In this document: piece after piece, positions 32,913 to 43,437 of the stretch | How positions within the stretch are numbered: the stretch's first letter is position 1 | Layout: the number at the start of each line of letters is the position of its first letter | NCBI GenBank assembly: GCA_903834975.1 | Contig: CAILKX010000079.1 | Coordinates: forward strand, 1-48,432 | Length of the DNA: 48,432 nucleotides | Source: an uncultured Curvibacter sp. | GTDB lineage: Bacteria; Pseudomonadota; Gammaproteobacteria; Burkholderiales; Burkholderiaceae_C | Direction of reading: 5' to 3' | Program-made: the position numbers and the translations under genes | The notes under the pieces: generated by a model | What the model was told of the DNA's origin: nothing | What the model saw: the letters and a program-made list of their open reading frames with translations, nothing else | The model's database searches: none

Positions 32913-33459
32913 GTCGCGAAGACTTTGGCACGTGCGCCATCAAAAACTCCATTTGATCCGACAAGATTCTGCGGTTCCGCAAAATGAAGTCTTCCCAGAG
33001 GCTGGGCACATAGGGCGCGTACAAAAGCGGCATGTTGGCCTGCTCGGGCGTGCGGTGACTTTTGCGGTGGTTACAGGCGCGGCAAGCGGTCACCACGTTC
33101 ATCCAGGTGTCAACGCCTTGCTGTGCGAAGGGGACGATGTGCTCGCGGGTCAAATCGTGTTCATGAAAGTGGTCGCCACAATAAGCGCAAACATTGCGGT
33201 CCCGAATGAACAACTTGGCGTTGGTCAGGCCGGGTTTGAGCATGAAGGGATTGATTTTTGGAACGCCTTTGGTGCCGATGATGCTGTTCACCGAAATACG
33301 TGACTGTTCGCCCGTGATGGCGTTGTGTCCGCCCCGAAAAACGGCGATTTCCTCACCAGATTCCCAGCGCACCTCACCCGCGGCGTAGTGAATCACCGCC
33401 TGCTCCAAGGTGATCCACGATTGGGGCAGCCCTTGGGCTGACAACTTCAAGACTTTCAA
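32902..33459 (-). CDS. HNH endonuclease family protein
   Basis: This 185-residue protein has a C-terminal HNH nuclease domain: a first zinc pair in CAYC, the His in REHIVPFAQQG, Asn in WMNVVTAC and a second pair CRACNHRK (about residues 95-145). I place the start at the TTG at 33459, because AAGGAGG sits 6 bases upstream (33466-33472 on the opposite strand); the longer frame starts upstream of that site. Its role is unknown; this type is common as a stand-alone gene in Burkholderiales and is not obviously part of a restriction or phage system here. It converges with galK. Confidence 0.82.
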   Translation of the reverse strand: MKVLKLSAQGLPQSWITLEQAVIHYAAGEVRWESGEEIAVFRGGHNAITGEQSRISVNSIIGTKGVPKINPFMLKPGLTNAKLFIRDRNVCAYCGDHFHEHDLTREHIVPFAQQGVDTWMNVVTACRACNHRKSHRTPEQANMPLLYAPYVPSLWEDFILRNRRILSDQMEFLMAHVPKSSRLLA

Positions 33460-33569
33460 ACCATGCCTCCTTAAAAGGGAACCAGCAATCAAATCCGTAA
33501 GATCGCCTCAATATACGCTGTTTTTGTGACAAGCCGCTCCCGCGTTCGCTTGAAGCACAATAGAGCCCC

Positions 33570-34571
33570 ATGAAAATCTTCCGTGGTTACCACGAGCCCC
33601 GTCTGGCGCCCGCCAGTGCCGTCACCATTGGCAACTTTGACGGTGTCCACCGAGGCCACCAAGCCATGCTGGCTTTGCTGAAAAATGAGGCCAATCACCG
33701 GGGCCTGCCGACCACGGTTTTGACCTTTGAGCCGCATCCGCGCGACTACTTTGCGGGCTTGGCGGGTCGAGCCGAGTTGGCACCGGCCCGCATTGGCACC
33801 CTGCGCGACAAGTTACAGGAATTGGAGCGCTGCGGCGTTGATCAAGCCGTGGTCCTGCCCTTTAGCGCGGCCATGGCCGCCTTGTCCCCGCAGGCTTTTA
33901 TTGACCAGGTGTTGCTGGCAGGCCTGCACACCCGTTATTTGTTGGTGGGCGATGACTTTCAATTTGGCGCCAAACGCGCCGGTGATTACGCCATGCTCGA
34001 CGCCGCCGGACAAGTCCAGGGCTTTGACGTGGCCCGCATGAACAGCTACGAGGTCCACGGTTTGCGGGTGTCCAGCTCCGCCGTGCGTGAGGCGCTGAGC
34101 CGAGGTGACATGGGCGCGGCAGCGCGCTTGCTGGGCCGACCCTACAGCATCAGCGGTCATGTGGTGCACGGCCGTAAATTGGGACGCGAGCTCGGTTTCA
34201 AAACCCTTAACCTGCGTTTTGACCATTGGAAACCCGCGGCCAGCGGCATTTTTGTGGTGCGTGTTTTTGGCCTGACCGGCGCCCTGAACGACCCCAAAGC
34301 CTTCTTGCCTGGCGTCGCGAACTTGGGTGTGCGTCCCTCGCTCGACCCCAACGACGTCAACGGCGGTCGGGTGCTGCTCGAAACCCATTGCCTTGACTGG
34401 CCGGCATCGCTCGGGCTTGAAGGGGGCTACGGTAAAATCATACGAGTAGAGCTGGTGCACAAACTGCACGACGAGCTGAAATACGACGGACTGGACGCCC
34501 TCAAAGCAGGCATCGCTCAGGACTGCGTCAATGCCCGCACTTTTTTGACAGCTTCCCCTAACGCGGAATAA
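33570..34571 (+). CDS. ribF: Bifunctional riboflavin kinase/FAD synthetase
   Basis: This 333-residue enzyme makes FMN from riboflavin and then FAD. The N-terminal adenylyltransferase half carries TIGNFDGVHRGH (about 19-30). The C-terminal riboflavin kinase half carries GHVVHGRKLGRELGFKTLNL and the end of the family domain. It is upstream of ileS and lspA by a few bases, a conserved order in Proteobacteria. Confidence 0.94.
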   Translation: MKIFRGYHEPRLAPASAVTIGNFDGVHRGHQAMLALLKNEANHRGLPTTVLTFEPHPRDYFAGLAGRAELAPARIGTLRDKLQELERCGVDQAVVLPFSAAMAALSPQAFIDQVLLAGLHTRYLLVGDDFQFGAKRAGDYAMLDAAGQVQGFDVARMNSYEVHGLRVSSSAVREALSRGDMGAAARLLGRPYSISGHVVHGRKLGRELGFKTLNLRFDHWKPAASGIFVVRVFGLTGALNDPKAFLPGVANLGVRPSLDPNDVNGGRVLLETHCLDWPASLGLEGGYGKIIRVELVHKLHDELKYDGLDALKAGIAQDCVNARTFLTASPNAE

Positions 34572-34577
34572 GAATCC

Positions 34578-37523
34578 ATGGTCGACCCCAAGCAAAGCGG
34601 AACCCCCGAGTCCGATTACCGCAGCACCCTGAACCTGCCCGATACCCCTTTCCCGATGCGCGGCGACTTGCCCAAGCGCGAACCGGGCTGGGTCCAAGCG
34701 TGGGAAGAAAAAGGCCTGTACAAGCGCCTGCGTGATGCGCGGCGTGGTGCGCCTAAATTCGTCTTGCACGACGGGCCGCCTTATGCCAATGGCCAAATTC
34801 ACATTGGCCACGCCGCCAACAAAATTTTGAAGGACATGATCGTCAAGGCACGCCAGTTAAAGGGCATGGACGCGGTCTATGTGCCGGGCTGGGATTGTCA
34901 TGGTTTGCCCATTGAGAACGCCATTGAAAAACTCCACGGTCGTCACCTGCCGCGTGACGTGGTGCAGGCCAAGAGCCGTGCTTTTGCGACCGAGCAAATT
35001 GCCGGACAAATGGCCGACTTCAAGCGTTTGGGCGTGCTGGGTGAATGGGACCGACCCTACAAAACCATGGACTTCCAAAACGAAGCCAATGAAATTCGCG
35101 CCCTGAAACGCATCATGGAACGCGGCTTTGTTTATCGCGGCCTGAAACCCGTTTATTGGTGCTTTGACTGCGGCAGTTCGCTGGCCGAATTTGAAATTGA
35201 ATACGCCGACAAAAAGAGCCAGACTCTGGACGTCGCATTTGAATGCGCCCAGCCTGAAAAGCTCGCCGAAGCGTTTGGCCTGCCTGCCCTGACGCAGCCT
35301 GCTTTTGCCGTTATTTGGACCACCACCGCTTGGACCCTTCCCGCCAACCAAGCCCTGAATTTGAACCCCGAGCTGGCATATGCCTTGGTCAAAACCGACA
35401 AGGGTTTGTTGGTGCTGGCGGCCTCCTTGGTCGAAAAGTGCTTGGAGCGCTTTGGCTTGAGCGGCGAGGTGCTGGCCACCACCCTGGGTCAACGTTTGGG
35501 GGGCATTGAATTCAAGCACCCGCTGTATGACGTGGCGGTGGAAGGTGCCCCCACCAGCCCCACCAGCCCCAACAACCTCACCCACAACCCCTTTAGCTAC
35601 AAACGTTTATCGCCAGTGTTCCTGGCCGATTACGCCACCGCCGACGACGGCACCGGCATCGTGCACTCGTCCCCGGCTTACGGCGTGGACGACTTCAACA
35701 GCTGCATGGCCCACGGCATGGCCTATGACGACATCCTGAACCCGGTGCAAGGCAACGGCACTTATGTCGCCGAGCTGCCGCTGTTTGGCGGACAACACAT
35801 TTGGAAAGCCGTCCCCAATGTGCTGGCGGCCTTGAAAGACGCCAACCGCTTGTTGGCCACGCAAGAAATTACCCACAGCTACCCGCACTGCTGGCGTCAC
35901 AAAACGCCGGTGATTTACCGGGCGGCAGCACAGTGGTTTGTTCGCATGGACGAGGGTGAAGGCGTTTTCACCCAAGACAAAGCGGCCAAGACCTTGCGTC
36001 AATTGGCCTTGGATGCGATTGAGCAAACCAGCTTCTATCCTGAAAATGGCAAAGCCCGTTTGCGCGACATGATCGCCGGTCGCCCCGACTGGTGCATCAG
36101 CCGTCAACGCAACTGGGGAGTGCCGCTGCCCTTTTTTATCCACAAAGAGAGCGGCGAGTTGCACCCCAACACCTTGGCCATCATGGACCAAGCGGCGGCC
36201 TTGGTGGAACAAGGTGGCATCGAAGCCTGGAGCACCGCGACCCCCGAATCGCTGATTGGCGCAGACGCCCCGGACTACACCAAGAGCCAAGATATTTTGG
36301 ACGTTTGGTTCGACTCTGGCACCACCCATTTCCACGTGTTGCGCAACAGCCATCTGGACAGCTCGGGCTTTCCCGCTGACTTGTATTTGGAGGGCCACGA
36401 CCAGCACCGCGGTTGGTTCCACAGCTCGCTCCTGACCGCCTGTGCAATGGACGACCGCGCGCCCTACAAAGGCCTGCTGACCCATGGCTTCACCGTGGAC
36501 GGCCAAGGCCGCAAGATGAGCAAAAGTCTGGGCAACACCGTCGCGCCGCAAACCATCAGCGAAAAAATGGGGGCCGAAATCATTCGACTCTGGTGCGCCT
36601 CAACCGACTATTCGGGCGACCTCGGCATTGACGACAAAATTTTGGCCCGCGTGGTCGATGGGTACCGGCGCATCCGCAACACGCTGCGCTTCTTGCTCGC
36701 CAATGTGAGCGACTTCGACCCGGCCCAAGACCGCGTCGCACCCGACCAGATGTTGAGCATTGACCGCTTTGCTTTGGCGCGGGCTGCGCAGTTACAAAAC
36801 ACCATTTTGGGCCACTTCGAGAAATACGAATTTCACCCGGTGGTCAGCAAATTACAGGTGTATTGCTCGGAAGATTTGGGCGCTTTTTACTTGGACGTAT
36901 TGAAAGACCGGCTCTACACCACCGCCCCGAAAAGCCTGGCCCGCCGAAGCGCGCAAACCGCTTTGTGGGAAATCACCCACGCCATGCTGCGCTGGATGGC
37001 GCCCTTCTTGAGCTTCACGGCTGAAGAGGCTTGGGCAATTTTCGGAAAACCCCAATCTGGCAGCGAAAGCATCTTTTTAGAAACCTATTGGGACTTCAAA
37101 GCCTTCAGCGACAGCGCCAGCCAAGCCGATTTGTTGCGCCAATGGGAGCTGATTCGCAGCGCCCGTGAAGTGGTCAACAAAGACCTTGAAGCCGTTCGAA
37201 GCGCCGGCCAGTTGGGCTCTTCTTTGCAAGCCAAGGTGCAACTGCACGTGCCGGAGGGCGACTTGTTGCAGGCCCTGCAAAGCTTGGGGCAAGACTTGAA
37301 GTTCGTGCTCATCACCTCTGAGGCAACGCTGCAATCAACGCCCGGCCAAGCGCTTGAAGGTGAATCGCTGCTCCAAGCCAGCGTCAGCCCGAGCACCGAC
37401 CCCAAATGCGAACGCTGCTGGCATTACGACGCCAGCGTGGGCAACAACGCCGAACACCCTGGGCTGTGCGCTCGCTGCGAAAGCAACTTGTACGGCGCGG
37501 GCGAAACCCGTGTCATGGCTTAA
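34578..37523 (+). CDS. ileS: Isoleucyl-tRNA synthetase
   Basis: This 981-residue class I aminoacyl-tRNA synthetase charges tRNA-Ile. The HIGH motif is at residues 75-78, KMSKS at 646-650, the editing domain lies between, and a C-terminal zinc finger has CERCWHYD and CARC. The length is slightly above the usual 940, partly because of a short Pro-Thr-Ser-rich insert near residues 325-340 (a repeated PTS unit) in the editing domain. It starts 6 bases after ribF. Confidence 0.96.
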   Translation: MVDPKQSGTPESDYRSTLNLPDTPFPMRGDLPKREPGWVQAWEEKGLYKRLRDARRGAPKFVLHDGPPYANGQIHIGHAANKILKDMIVKARQLKGMDAVYVPGWDCHGLPIENAIEKLHGRHLPRDVVQAKSRAFATEQIAGQMADFKRLGVLGEWDRPYKTMDFQNEANEIRALKRIMERGFVYRGLKPVYWCFDCGSSLAEFEIEYADKKSQTLDVAFECAQPEKLAEAFGLPALTQPAFAVIWTTTAWTLPANQALNLNPELAYALVKTDKGLLVLAASLVEKCLERFGLSGEVLATTLGQRLGGIEFKHPLYDVAVEGAPTSPTSPNNLTHNPFSYKRLSPVFLADYATADDGTGIVHSSPAYGVDDFNSCMAHGMAYDDILNPVQGNGTYVAELPLFGGQHIWKAVPNVLAALKDANRLLATQEITHSYPHCWRHKTPVIYRAAAQWFVRMDEGEGVFTQDKAAKTLRQLALDAIEQTSFYPENGKARLRDMIAGRPDWCISRQRNWGVPLPFFIHKESGELHPNTLAIMDQAAALVEQGGIEAWSTATPESLIGADAPDYTKSQDILDVWFDSGTTHFHVLRNSHLDSSGFPADLYLEGHDQHRGWFHSSLLTACAMDDRAPYKGLLTHGFTVDGQGRKMSKSLGNTVAPQTISEKMGAEIIRLWCASTDYSGDLGIDDKILARVVDGYRRIRNTLRFLLANVSDFDPAQDRVAPDQMLSIDRFALARAAQLQNTILGHFEKYEFHPVVSKLQVYCSEDLGAFYLDVLKDRLYTTAPKSLARRSAQTALWEITHAMLRWMAPFLSFTAEEAWAIFGKPQSGSESIFLETYWDFKAFSDSASQADLLRQWELIRSAREVVNKDLEAVRSAGQLGSSLQAKVQLHVPEGDLLQALQSLGQDLKFVLITSEATLQSTPGQALEGESLLQASVSPSTDPKCERCWHYDASVGNNAEHPGLCARCESNLYGAGETRVMA

Positions 37524-37571
37524 ACCGGCAAGCCAAAGCCTTTCTCATTTCTGAAGCCGACTCCACAACCC

Positions 37572-38117
37572 ATGGCCAAACGCCCCGCCAAATCAAGCTC
37601 GTTCAACAAATTAAGCCGCTCTAAGCCCCACCTGGGCTTGTGGCTGGGTTGGGCGCTGGTGGTGGTTTTGCTCGATCAGTTCACCAAAATTTTGGTGACG
37701 GGCTACTACCAACTCGGTCAGAGTGCCGTGGTCACGTCGTTTTTTAACGTGGTGCGGGCGCACAACCCGGGCGCGGCATTCTCCTTCTTGGCCGACGCCT
37801 CGGGTTGGCAGCGCTGGTTTTTCACAGGCTTGGCGGCCACGGCGGCCTTGTTCATTGTTTGGCAGTTGGCCAAGCACAGCAGCCAACGCTTGTTTTCCTT
37901 TGCCTTGGCTTGCGTATTGGGCGGCGCCCTGGGCAACCTGATTGACCGGCTCTGGCTGGGCTATGTGGTTGACTTTTTGCAGTTTCACTGGCCTTGGCTG
38001 GACCCCATTTTTTCAGGCGGCTATTTTCCCGCGTTCAACGTGGCCGACAGCGCCATCACGCTGGGGGCACTGTGTCTGATCTTGGATGAGTTGCTGCGGG
38101 TCAAGAAAAGCGCTTGA
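37572..38117 (+). CDS. lspA: Lipoprotein signal peptidase (signal peptidase II)
   Basis: This 181-residue inner-membrane aspartyl protease removes the signal peptide from prolipoproteins. It has four membrane helices and the family motifs [19 protein letters not shown] and FNVADSAI, the last two with the catalytic aspartates. It follows ileS by 48 bases, the standard arrangement. Confidence 0.95.
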   Translation: MAKRPAKSSSFNKLSRSKPHLGLWLGWALVVVLLDQFTKILVTGYYQLGQSAVVTSFFNVVRAHNPGAAFSFLADASGWQRWFFTGLAATAALFIVWQLAKHSSQRLFSFALACVLGGALGNLIDRLWLGYVVDFLQFHWPWLDPIFSGGYFPAFNVADSAITLGALCLILDELLRVKKSA

Positions 38118-38233
38118 AGAAAACGGAGCGCGCGGCCCGTGTTGTGCGGCCAGTGTTGCAAGCTCTTCCAACCCTTACCAACAATCACAGCTGAGGGCGC
38201 CCTAAAAGGGCGATCGAGTCCTAAGATGATTCG

Positions 38234-38851
38234 ATGAACAAAATCAAACGCCTCACCCTTCTGACACTCGCTCTCAGCCCCTGGCTCCTGAGCGCCTGCT
38301 CCAGCACCCAGCTGGTGAACCACTGGAGCGATGCTCGCTTCACCTCCCAACCCCTGCACCATGTGGTGGTTTATTCCAAAAACAAAGACCCTGGCATTGC
38401 CCGTTCGGTGGAAATCGATGTCACCAAACGCCTCAGCGAGGTCACACACGCCACGCCAGCCTACGAAATTTTTGGCGACAAAGACCTGGCCACTGTGCCC
38501 AAAGCAGAGATCAAAGCGGTCTTGCTAAAACACAACATCGACGGTTTTGTGGTGACCGAGGTCAGTGACATCACCTACACCGAAAAACACGTGCCTGCTG
38601 AATACTCGCGTGGCTTTTGGTCCGACGGTTGGGGCGGCTATTACGTGGGCAATACCCTGGTCAGTCCTGGCTACAACTACGTGAGCACCAACCTCTATGC
38701 ACAAGGGGCTCTCTATGCGGTGGCCGATGGTCAGTTGGTTTGGTCGGCCCAGACCAAGTCCACCGACCCCGCCAATTTAGGCGACATGCGTCAAGACATC
38801 CTGAAGCTCTTCACCGACAACTTGATGAAGGCCAAGGTTCTGGCCAAATAA
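38234..38851 (+). CDS. Putative lipoprotein of unknown function
   Basis: This 205-residue protein has a lipoprotein signal: a basic start, hydrophobic helix and the lipobox LLSAC with Cys22 as the acylation site. The mature part has no recognisable enzyme motif; it includes a Gly/Trp/Tyr-rich stretch (SDGWGGYYVGN) at about residues 130-140. It sits next to lspA, whose product would process it, but that is common coincidence. I do not recognise the family with confidence. Confidence 0.75.
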   Translation: MNKIKRLTLLTLALSPWLLSACSSTQLVNHWSDARFTSQPLHHVVVYSKNKDPGIARSVEIDVTKRLSEVTHATPAYEIFGDKDLATVPKAEIKAVLLKHNIDGFVVTEVSDITYTEKHVPAEYSRGFWSDGWGGYYVGNTLVSPGYNYVSTNLYAQGALYAVADGQLVWSAQTKSTDPANLGDMRQDILKLFTDNLMKAKVLAK

Positions 38852-38886
38852 GCCCAAAAATAAGCCCTGGCTGAATTGCTTTGCGC

Positions 38887-39870
38887 TCAGAGCGTCAGAA
38901 TGGTGCAGCCAGTGGTTTTACGGGCTTCCAAATCGCGGTGGGCTTGGGCCACTTGCTCCAATGGGTAGCGCTGCTCGATGTGAATTTTCACCTGGCCGCT
39001 CCGCACCACCGAGAACAAATCGTCGGCCATGGCCTGCGCACTTTCGCGGGTCGCGATGTGGGTAAACAAGGTTTGACGGGTCAAATACAAAGACCCTTTG
39101 GGGCCCAAGGCGCCGGGCGCAACGGGGGCGACCGGGCCTGAAGCATTGCCAAAGCTGGCCATCAAGCCAAAGGGGCGCAGGCAGTTCAACGACTTGTCAA
39201 ACGTGTCTTTGCCGACCGAGTCATAAACCACCTTGACGCCTTTGCCACCGGTGATTTCTTTGACACGCGCCTCAAAGTCTTCGGTGTTGTAGTTGATGGC
39301 GTGGGCCGCGCCGTTTTGCAAGGCCAGTTGGCATTTGGCGTCCGAACCCGCCGTGCCGATCAGTTGATAGCCCAAGGCCTTGGCCCATTGGCAGGCAATC
39401 AAGCCCACACCGCCCGCCGCCGCATGGAACAAAATGTGATCGCCGGCTTGCAGGCCTTCAACAGGGAGGGTCTTTTTCAGCAAATACTGAGCGGTGAGGC
39501 CCTTGAGCATCATGGCCGCGCCGGTTTCAAAAGAAATGTCATCAGGCAATTGGCAAACGACCTTGGCGGGCATGACGCGCAACTCGCAGTAGGCGCCCGG
39601 CGGGTTGCTGGCATAGGCAGCGCGGTCGCCCACTTTTAGATGGGTCACACCCTCGCCAACCGCTTCCACGATCCCTGCACCTTCCATGCCCAACATCAAG
39701 GGCATGGCAAAGGGGTACAAACCGGTGCGTTGGTAAACGTCGATGTAATTCAAACCACAGGCATGGTGACGAATTCGAATCTCACCGGGTCCGGGCTCGC
39801 CCACCTGGACATCCACCAGCTTCATTTGTTCGGGTCCACCGACTTGGTCAATTTGAATGGCACGGCTCAT
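38887..39870 (-). CDS. NADPH:quinone oxidoreductase (Qor-type)
   Basis: This 327-residue medium-chain dehydrogenase/reductase of the zinc-free quinone oxidoreductase group has an N-terminal GroES-like domain (GLNYIDVYQRTG). The Rossmann domain carries the cofactor motif AAAGGVG (about 150-156) and the family-typical GLIACQWAKALG. It probably reduces quinones or similar electrophiles with NADPH. It is the last gene of the minus-strand run and is 65 bases from the EamA gene, the only real gap in that run; GGAG precedes its start. Confidence 0.88.
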   Translation of the reverse strand: MSRAIQIDQVGGPEQMKLVDVQVGEPGPGEIRIRHHACGLNYIDVYQRTGLYPFAMPLMLGMEGAGIVEAVGEGVTHLKVGDRAAYASNPPGAYCELRVMPAKVVCQLPDDISFETGAAMMLKGLTAQYLLKKTLPVEGLQAGDHILFHAAAGGVGLIACQWAKALGYQLIGTAGSDAKCQLALQNGAAHAINYNTEDFEARVKEITGGKGVKVVYDSVGKDTFDKSLNCLRPFGLMASFGNASGPVAPVAPGALGPKGSLYLTRQTLFTHIATRESAQAMADDLFSVVRSGQVKIHIEQRYPLEQVAQAHRDLEARKTTGCTILTL

Positions 39871-39935
39871 GGGAAAAGTCTCCGAAGTTGAAATTCAATG
39901 GCCGCCATGTTGCCATGAATTCCAAAAACCAGCTG

Positions 39936-40877
39936 TCAAATGCGTTCCGCCTGATTGGAGGTCTGGGAAAAAACATAAATCCCCACCATCACCAAGACCG
40001 TCCCGAGCGCAACAGGCCAGGTGAAGGGCTCGCCCAACAGCAAAATGCCCATGGCGATGGTCGACACAGGGCCGACCATGCCCGATTGGGCGCTGGCGGC
40101 AGCGCCAATGCGCTCGATGGCCAACATCACCAGCACCACCGGGACCACGGTGCACAAAGTGCCGTTCAGGAGCGAGAGCCAAACGACCTCTGGGGCCACA
40201 GACAAGGCGCTGAGGGGTTTAAACAAAAAGAATTGCCCGATGCACAAAATGCAGGCAAAGCTGCTGGCCCACCCCACCAAACGAAGGGAGCCCAAGCGCT
40301 TCACCCATTCGCCGCTGTAGACCAAATAGGTGGCATAAGAAAATGCACTGGCCAGCACCAAACCCGCCCCAGCTATCGTATTGGCTGACTGGGTGGCATC
40401 GCCTTGGGCTGACGCCCATTGCAACTCATGGCCAAAAACCACCACCACGCCCGCGTAACTGATGGCCATGCCCAGCATCTGCTGCCCATGCACCCGTTTG
40501 CCAAATAAAAGCCAGCCCAAGAGCAAAACCAAGGTGGGGTTCAGGTACAACAACAAACGCTCAAAGCTCGCGCTGACATAGCCCAAGCCCAAAAAATCCA
40601 GATAACTGGCCAGGTAATAGCCCGTGAAGCCCAACCCAGCAATGGCCCCTAAATCACGTCGCGACAGAGGCGCTTGGCCTCGGCCCGACCACCCGATCAG
40701 GAGCAAGAACCAGGGCAAGGCGAACAGCATGCGCAACATGATCAAAGTCATGGCATCCACACCGTATCGGTAAGCCAGTTTGATGATGATGGCCTTGCCA
40801 CTGAACGCCACCGCACCCAGCACGGCCATGGTCAGACCGACGCGTCGTTTTGAAGCGGCTGCAGTCAGGTCACTCAA
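39936..40877 (-). CDS. EamA/DMT-family membrane transporter
   Basis: This 313-residue protein has two EamA repeats and about 10 membrane helices, as in drug/metabolite exporters; the substrate is unknown. The TTG at 40877 overlaps the mipA-like stop by 8 bases and would be translationally coupled. An in-frame ATG sixteen codons later, just inside the first helix, is a less likely alternative. Confidence 0.82.
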   Translation of the reverse strand: MSDLTAAASKRRVGLTMAVLGAVAFSGKAIIIKLAYRYGVDAMTLIMLRMLFALPWFLLLIGWSGRGQAPLSRRDLGAIAGLGFTGYYLASYLDFLGLGYVSASFERLLLYLNPTLVLLLGWLLFGKRVHGQQMLGMAISYAGVVVVFGHELQWASAQGDATQSANTIAGAGLVLASAFSYATYLVYSGEWVKRLGSLRLVGWASSFACILCIGQFFLFKPLSALSVAPEVVWLSLLNGTLCTVVPVVLVMLAIERIGAAASAQSGMVGPVSTIAMGILLLGEPFTWPVALGTVLVMVGIYVFSQTSNQAERI

Positions 40878-41742
40878 AGCTGTAAACCACCGACAACATG
40901 CCGTCGTCCAACACCCGACGGGGCACCAGCGGGCTGTGACCCATGGCGGCGTCGGCCCACTTGCGCCGCCACTCCATGAGCAACGACCAAGACGAGGGCG
41001 AGAACGAGGACGAGGATGTTATTGGGGCCCATCCCAAAGCCGATAAAGGCAGGGAGAAAGGCATTTGCACCGCCAAGGCCAACACCGGTGTGGTGGAAGC
41101 TCCAGCAGAGTAAGCACGCCAAGGTCCGTGCAAAGCTTCTGAAGCCGACACGCCCACCAAGTGGTTCACATACCTTGCGCTGCGCCACTGAGCGCCGAGT
41201 TGCGGGTAGAAGCCAAGGCCGTGCCAATCAAATTCGGCGGCGTAGTTGAAGTCCCATAATTGCCCGCCCGACACCGAATCATGAAAGGCATGCAAAAAGA
41301 ACCCGCCGACCGGGGTTTCTTGGAAAGTGCCTAACCCCAACGGCAAGGGGTTGCGCCGGGGCGCTAGGCCAGGAACGGTTTCGCCTTCAAAGCTCAGCCG
41401 CCCCGCCAACTCCAAATGCCCCCAACCGATGGGCAAGGTCTTGATGCCGAAGGTGTCCACGCGGGCAAAAAAGACCTCGGTTTGCCCAAATAAATAAGGC
41501 AATACCGTGGATTTTTTGGCCGAGTTTGAAGCAGAAACCCAGTTCGGCATGGCGTATTCGGCCAAGCCCACATCGCCGTGCCAATGCGCCCCACCCCAAT
41601 TCGGGGCGCTGATCGGTGGTGCGTCGTTCAGCGACGCATTCCCAGGCGTCAATCCAGGTGCCAATTGGGCTTGGACCTGTGTCGAAACCACGCCAAGGAG
41701 CGCAGCACCGGCGCCTCCTAAAAGCCACTTTATTAACTTCAT
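40870..41742 (-). CDS. MipA/OmpV-family outer-membrane protein
   Basis: This 290-residue protein has a signal peptide ending at about residue 25 (STQVQAQ). It is followed by alternating polar/hydrophobic beta-strand sequence ending in MLSVVYSFE, a beta-barrel-like C-terminus. Segments such as PYLFGQTEVFFAR and YSAGASTTPVLAL resemble the MipA/OmpV family of MltA-interacting or osmotic-type outer-membrane proteins. The start at 41742 overlaps the previous gene stop by one base (TGATG). The family call is moderately certain. Confidence 0.65.
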   Translation of the reverse strand: MKLIKWLLGGAGAALLGVVSTQVQAQLAPGLTPGNASLNDAPPISAPNWGGAHWHGDVGLAEYAMPNWVSASNSAKKSTVLPYLFGQTEVFFARVDTFGIKTLPIGWGHLELAGRLSFEGETVPGLAPRRNPLPLGLGTFQETPVGGFFLHAFHDSVSGGQLWDFNYAAEFDWHGLGFYPQLGAQWRSARYVNHLVGVSASEALHGPWRAYSAGASTTPVLALAVQMPFSLPLSALGWAPITSSSSFSPSSWSLLMEWRRKWADAAMGHSPLVPRRVLDDGMLSVVYSFE

Positions 41743-42560
41743 CACAAGCCCAGACTCATCGGCTTGAACACCTTCAGCCACCGACGAGCTGGGAGGGCAT
41801 GGGTGCTTTCAATCCAATCGGCACGGGCTTCCAAAACCTCTCTTTTGGGACGGGACGCCGTGCGCTGGGCCAACACAACGGTGTTGCCTTCACGGGTCGC
41901 TTTGAAAGACCACAGTGCGTTTTCACCAAAGGCTTGGGCCATTTTGGCAACGCTTTTGTCAAAGCTCGAAGCCCGGCCAAACAGGTTGACCGTCATACAA
42001 GCGTCTTCGCTCAATAAGGCGCGGCAATCGGCATAAAAATCGGCGCTGTCAAGCACCGGGGCAGCCGCCTCATCGTCGTACAAATCAACTTGCAGGGCGT
42101 CGACCACACCCGCCCATTGCGGGGCTTTTATTTCTTCAGCCGCATCGGCCACGATGACTCGCAATTTGCTGTCGTCGGCGGGCAATTTGAACCAACCTCG
42201 GCAAGCATGAACCACCTGCGGATTGAGTTCGATCGCCGTGGTGGTGACGCGCAATTTTTTGCGGCAAAACTTGGTCAGGCTGCCCGCGCCAAGTCCCAGT
42301 TGCATCGCATGAAAGCGCTTGAGTTGCTCAGGCTGCACAAAGAGCAGCCACGCCATCATGCGTTGCACGTAATCGAGGTCGATTTCATAAGGCCGATCGA
42401 GTCGCATGGTGCCCTGAATCCAGGGGGTCCCCAAATGCAAGGCGCGCACATCGCCGTAGTCTGAAAAATTGACTTCCGGCAACGCGAGGGGCGTTTCCCG
42501 CACGCGATGGGCACGGGCTGATTTTTCGGCTTTTGCAGATTTAGGCGGGGCGGAGGTCAT
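41742..42560 (-). CDS. Spermidine-synthase-like SAM-binding protein
   Basis: This 272-residue protein contains a Rossmann-type S-adenosylmethionine-binding domain like that of spermidine synthases. The glycine-rich loop QLGLGAGSLTKF and the acidic end of the second strand (TTAIELNPQV) are visible, followed by IVADAAEEI. The usual N-terminal domain of true spermidine synthase is replaced by a short Lys/Ala-rich segment, so polyamine synthesis is doubtful; it may be a methyltransferase. It overlaps tatD by four bases at its start, which sets the ATG at 42560. Confidence 0.72.
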   Translation of the reverse strand: MTSAPPKSAKAEKSARAHRVRETPLALPEVNFSDYGDVRALHLGTPWIQGTMRLDRPYEIDLDYVQRMMAWLLFVQPEQLKRFHAMQLGLGAGSLTKFCRKKLRVTTTAIELNPQVVHACRGWFKLPADDSKLRVIVADAAEEIKAPQWAGVVDALQVDLYDDEAAAPVLDSADFYADCRALLSEDACMTVNLFGRASSFDKSVAKMAQAFGENALWSFKATREGNTVVLAQRTASRPKREVLEARADWIESTHALPARRWLKVFKPMSLGL

Positions 42561-43429
42561 CGGATCAAGGCAGACAATTTGGGGAACGCAGAGACTGCAT
42601 TGTCGCGGGTGGCTTGGGCCAACGCTTCCAAGCTCAGGCCCCGCAACTCCGCCAAGTAGGTCGCGATGCGGGGCAACTCGGCGGGACTGTTGCGGCCTTG
42701 TGGCCAGCCTGCGGCGCGGTCCTCGGCGCTGCGGTAAAGCCACTGCGGGGGGATGTCGGGGGCATCCGTTTCGAGCACCAATGCGCTCAAGGGAAGTTCA
42801 CGGGCCAATCGGCGAATTTGAGTGGCGCGTTCATAAGTCAAAGTGCCGCCAAAACCCAATTTGAACCCCAGGTCAATGAAACGTTGGGCCTGCTGCAAAC
42901 TGCCGTTGAAGGCATGGGCAATGCCCTGCCAAGGCGAGCGACCGCCGATGGCGCGCAAGCCCGCCAACAACGCATCGGCGCTGCGGCGCACATGCAGAAT
43001 CACCGGCAACTGAAATTCACGCGCCATTTTTAATTGTTCGCGGTAAAACCAAGTTTGGCGTTCCCAATCGAGGCCAGGCACGAAACCGTCTAAACCGATT
43101 TCGCCGACCGCCACCAGGCGCGGGTCACTTTGGTGGTCCCGCAAGGCTTGGGCTAAAGCGGACAAGTCGGCCTTATCGGATTGCGGGGTGTAAAGGGGGT
43201 GGATGCCCAGCGCGTAAAAGTCACCCTGAAAATCAGCCTGAAAATCAGCGTTTGAGCCCTCGGCGGCCCCCGTGTGTGCCAGTTCCCTCACACGGCCCCA
43301 GTGGCTTCGAGCGACTGACGGGATCACGCAATGGGCGACCCCCGCGTTTCGAGCGGCGGCCCGTTGTTCGGTGCGATCGGCGTCAAACTCAGCCGCGTCC
43401 CAATGGCAGTGGGTGTCAATCCAAGGCAT
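42557..43429 (-). CDS. tatD: TatD-family metal-dependent DNase
   Basis: This 290-residue amidohydrolase-fold nuclease has the metal-binding HxH at the N-terminus (DTHCHWD) and the family motifs VGEIGLDGF, PVILHVRRS, HAFNGS and LETDAPDIPP. The gene contains a 12-bp in-frame tandem duplication (43225-43248) giving ADFQADFQ in a surface loop. It lies 8 bases after lolD. Confidence 0.88.
   Translation of the reverse strand: MPWIDTHCHWDAAEFDADRTEQRAAARNAGVAHCVIPSVARSHWGRVRELAHTGAAEGSNADFQADFQGDFYALGIHPLYTPQSDKADLSALAQALRDHQSDPRLVAVGEIGLDGFVPGLDWERQTWFYREQLKMAREFQLPVILHVRRSADALLAGLRAIGGRSPWQGIAHAFNGSLQQAQRFIDLGFKLGFGGTLTYERATQIRRLARELPLSALVLETDAPDIPPQWLYRSAEDRAAGWPQGRNSPAELPRIATYLAELRGLSLEALAQATRDNAVSAFPKLSALIR
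43225..43248. repeat. 12-bp tandem duplication inside tatD
   Basis: CCTGAAAATCAG is repeated twice in direct succession. It encodes a four-residue repeat (ADFQ) in TatD and leaves the frame intact, consistent with replication slippage. Confidence 0.85.
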
Positions 43430-43437
43430 GCGCAGAC

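Noticed and set aside
32902-33492. HNH gene as part of a restriction, phage or homing element
   Set aside because: No methyltransferase, phage, intron or repeat context; a stand-alone gene with a normal ribosome-binding site.
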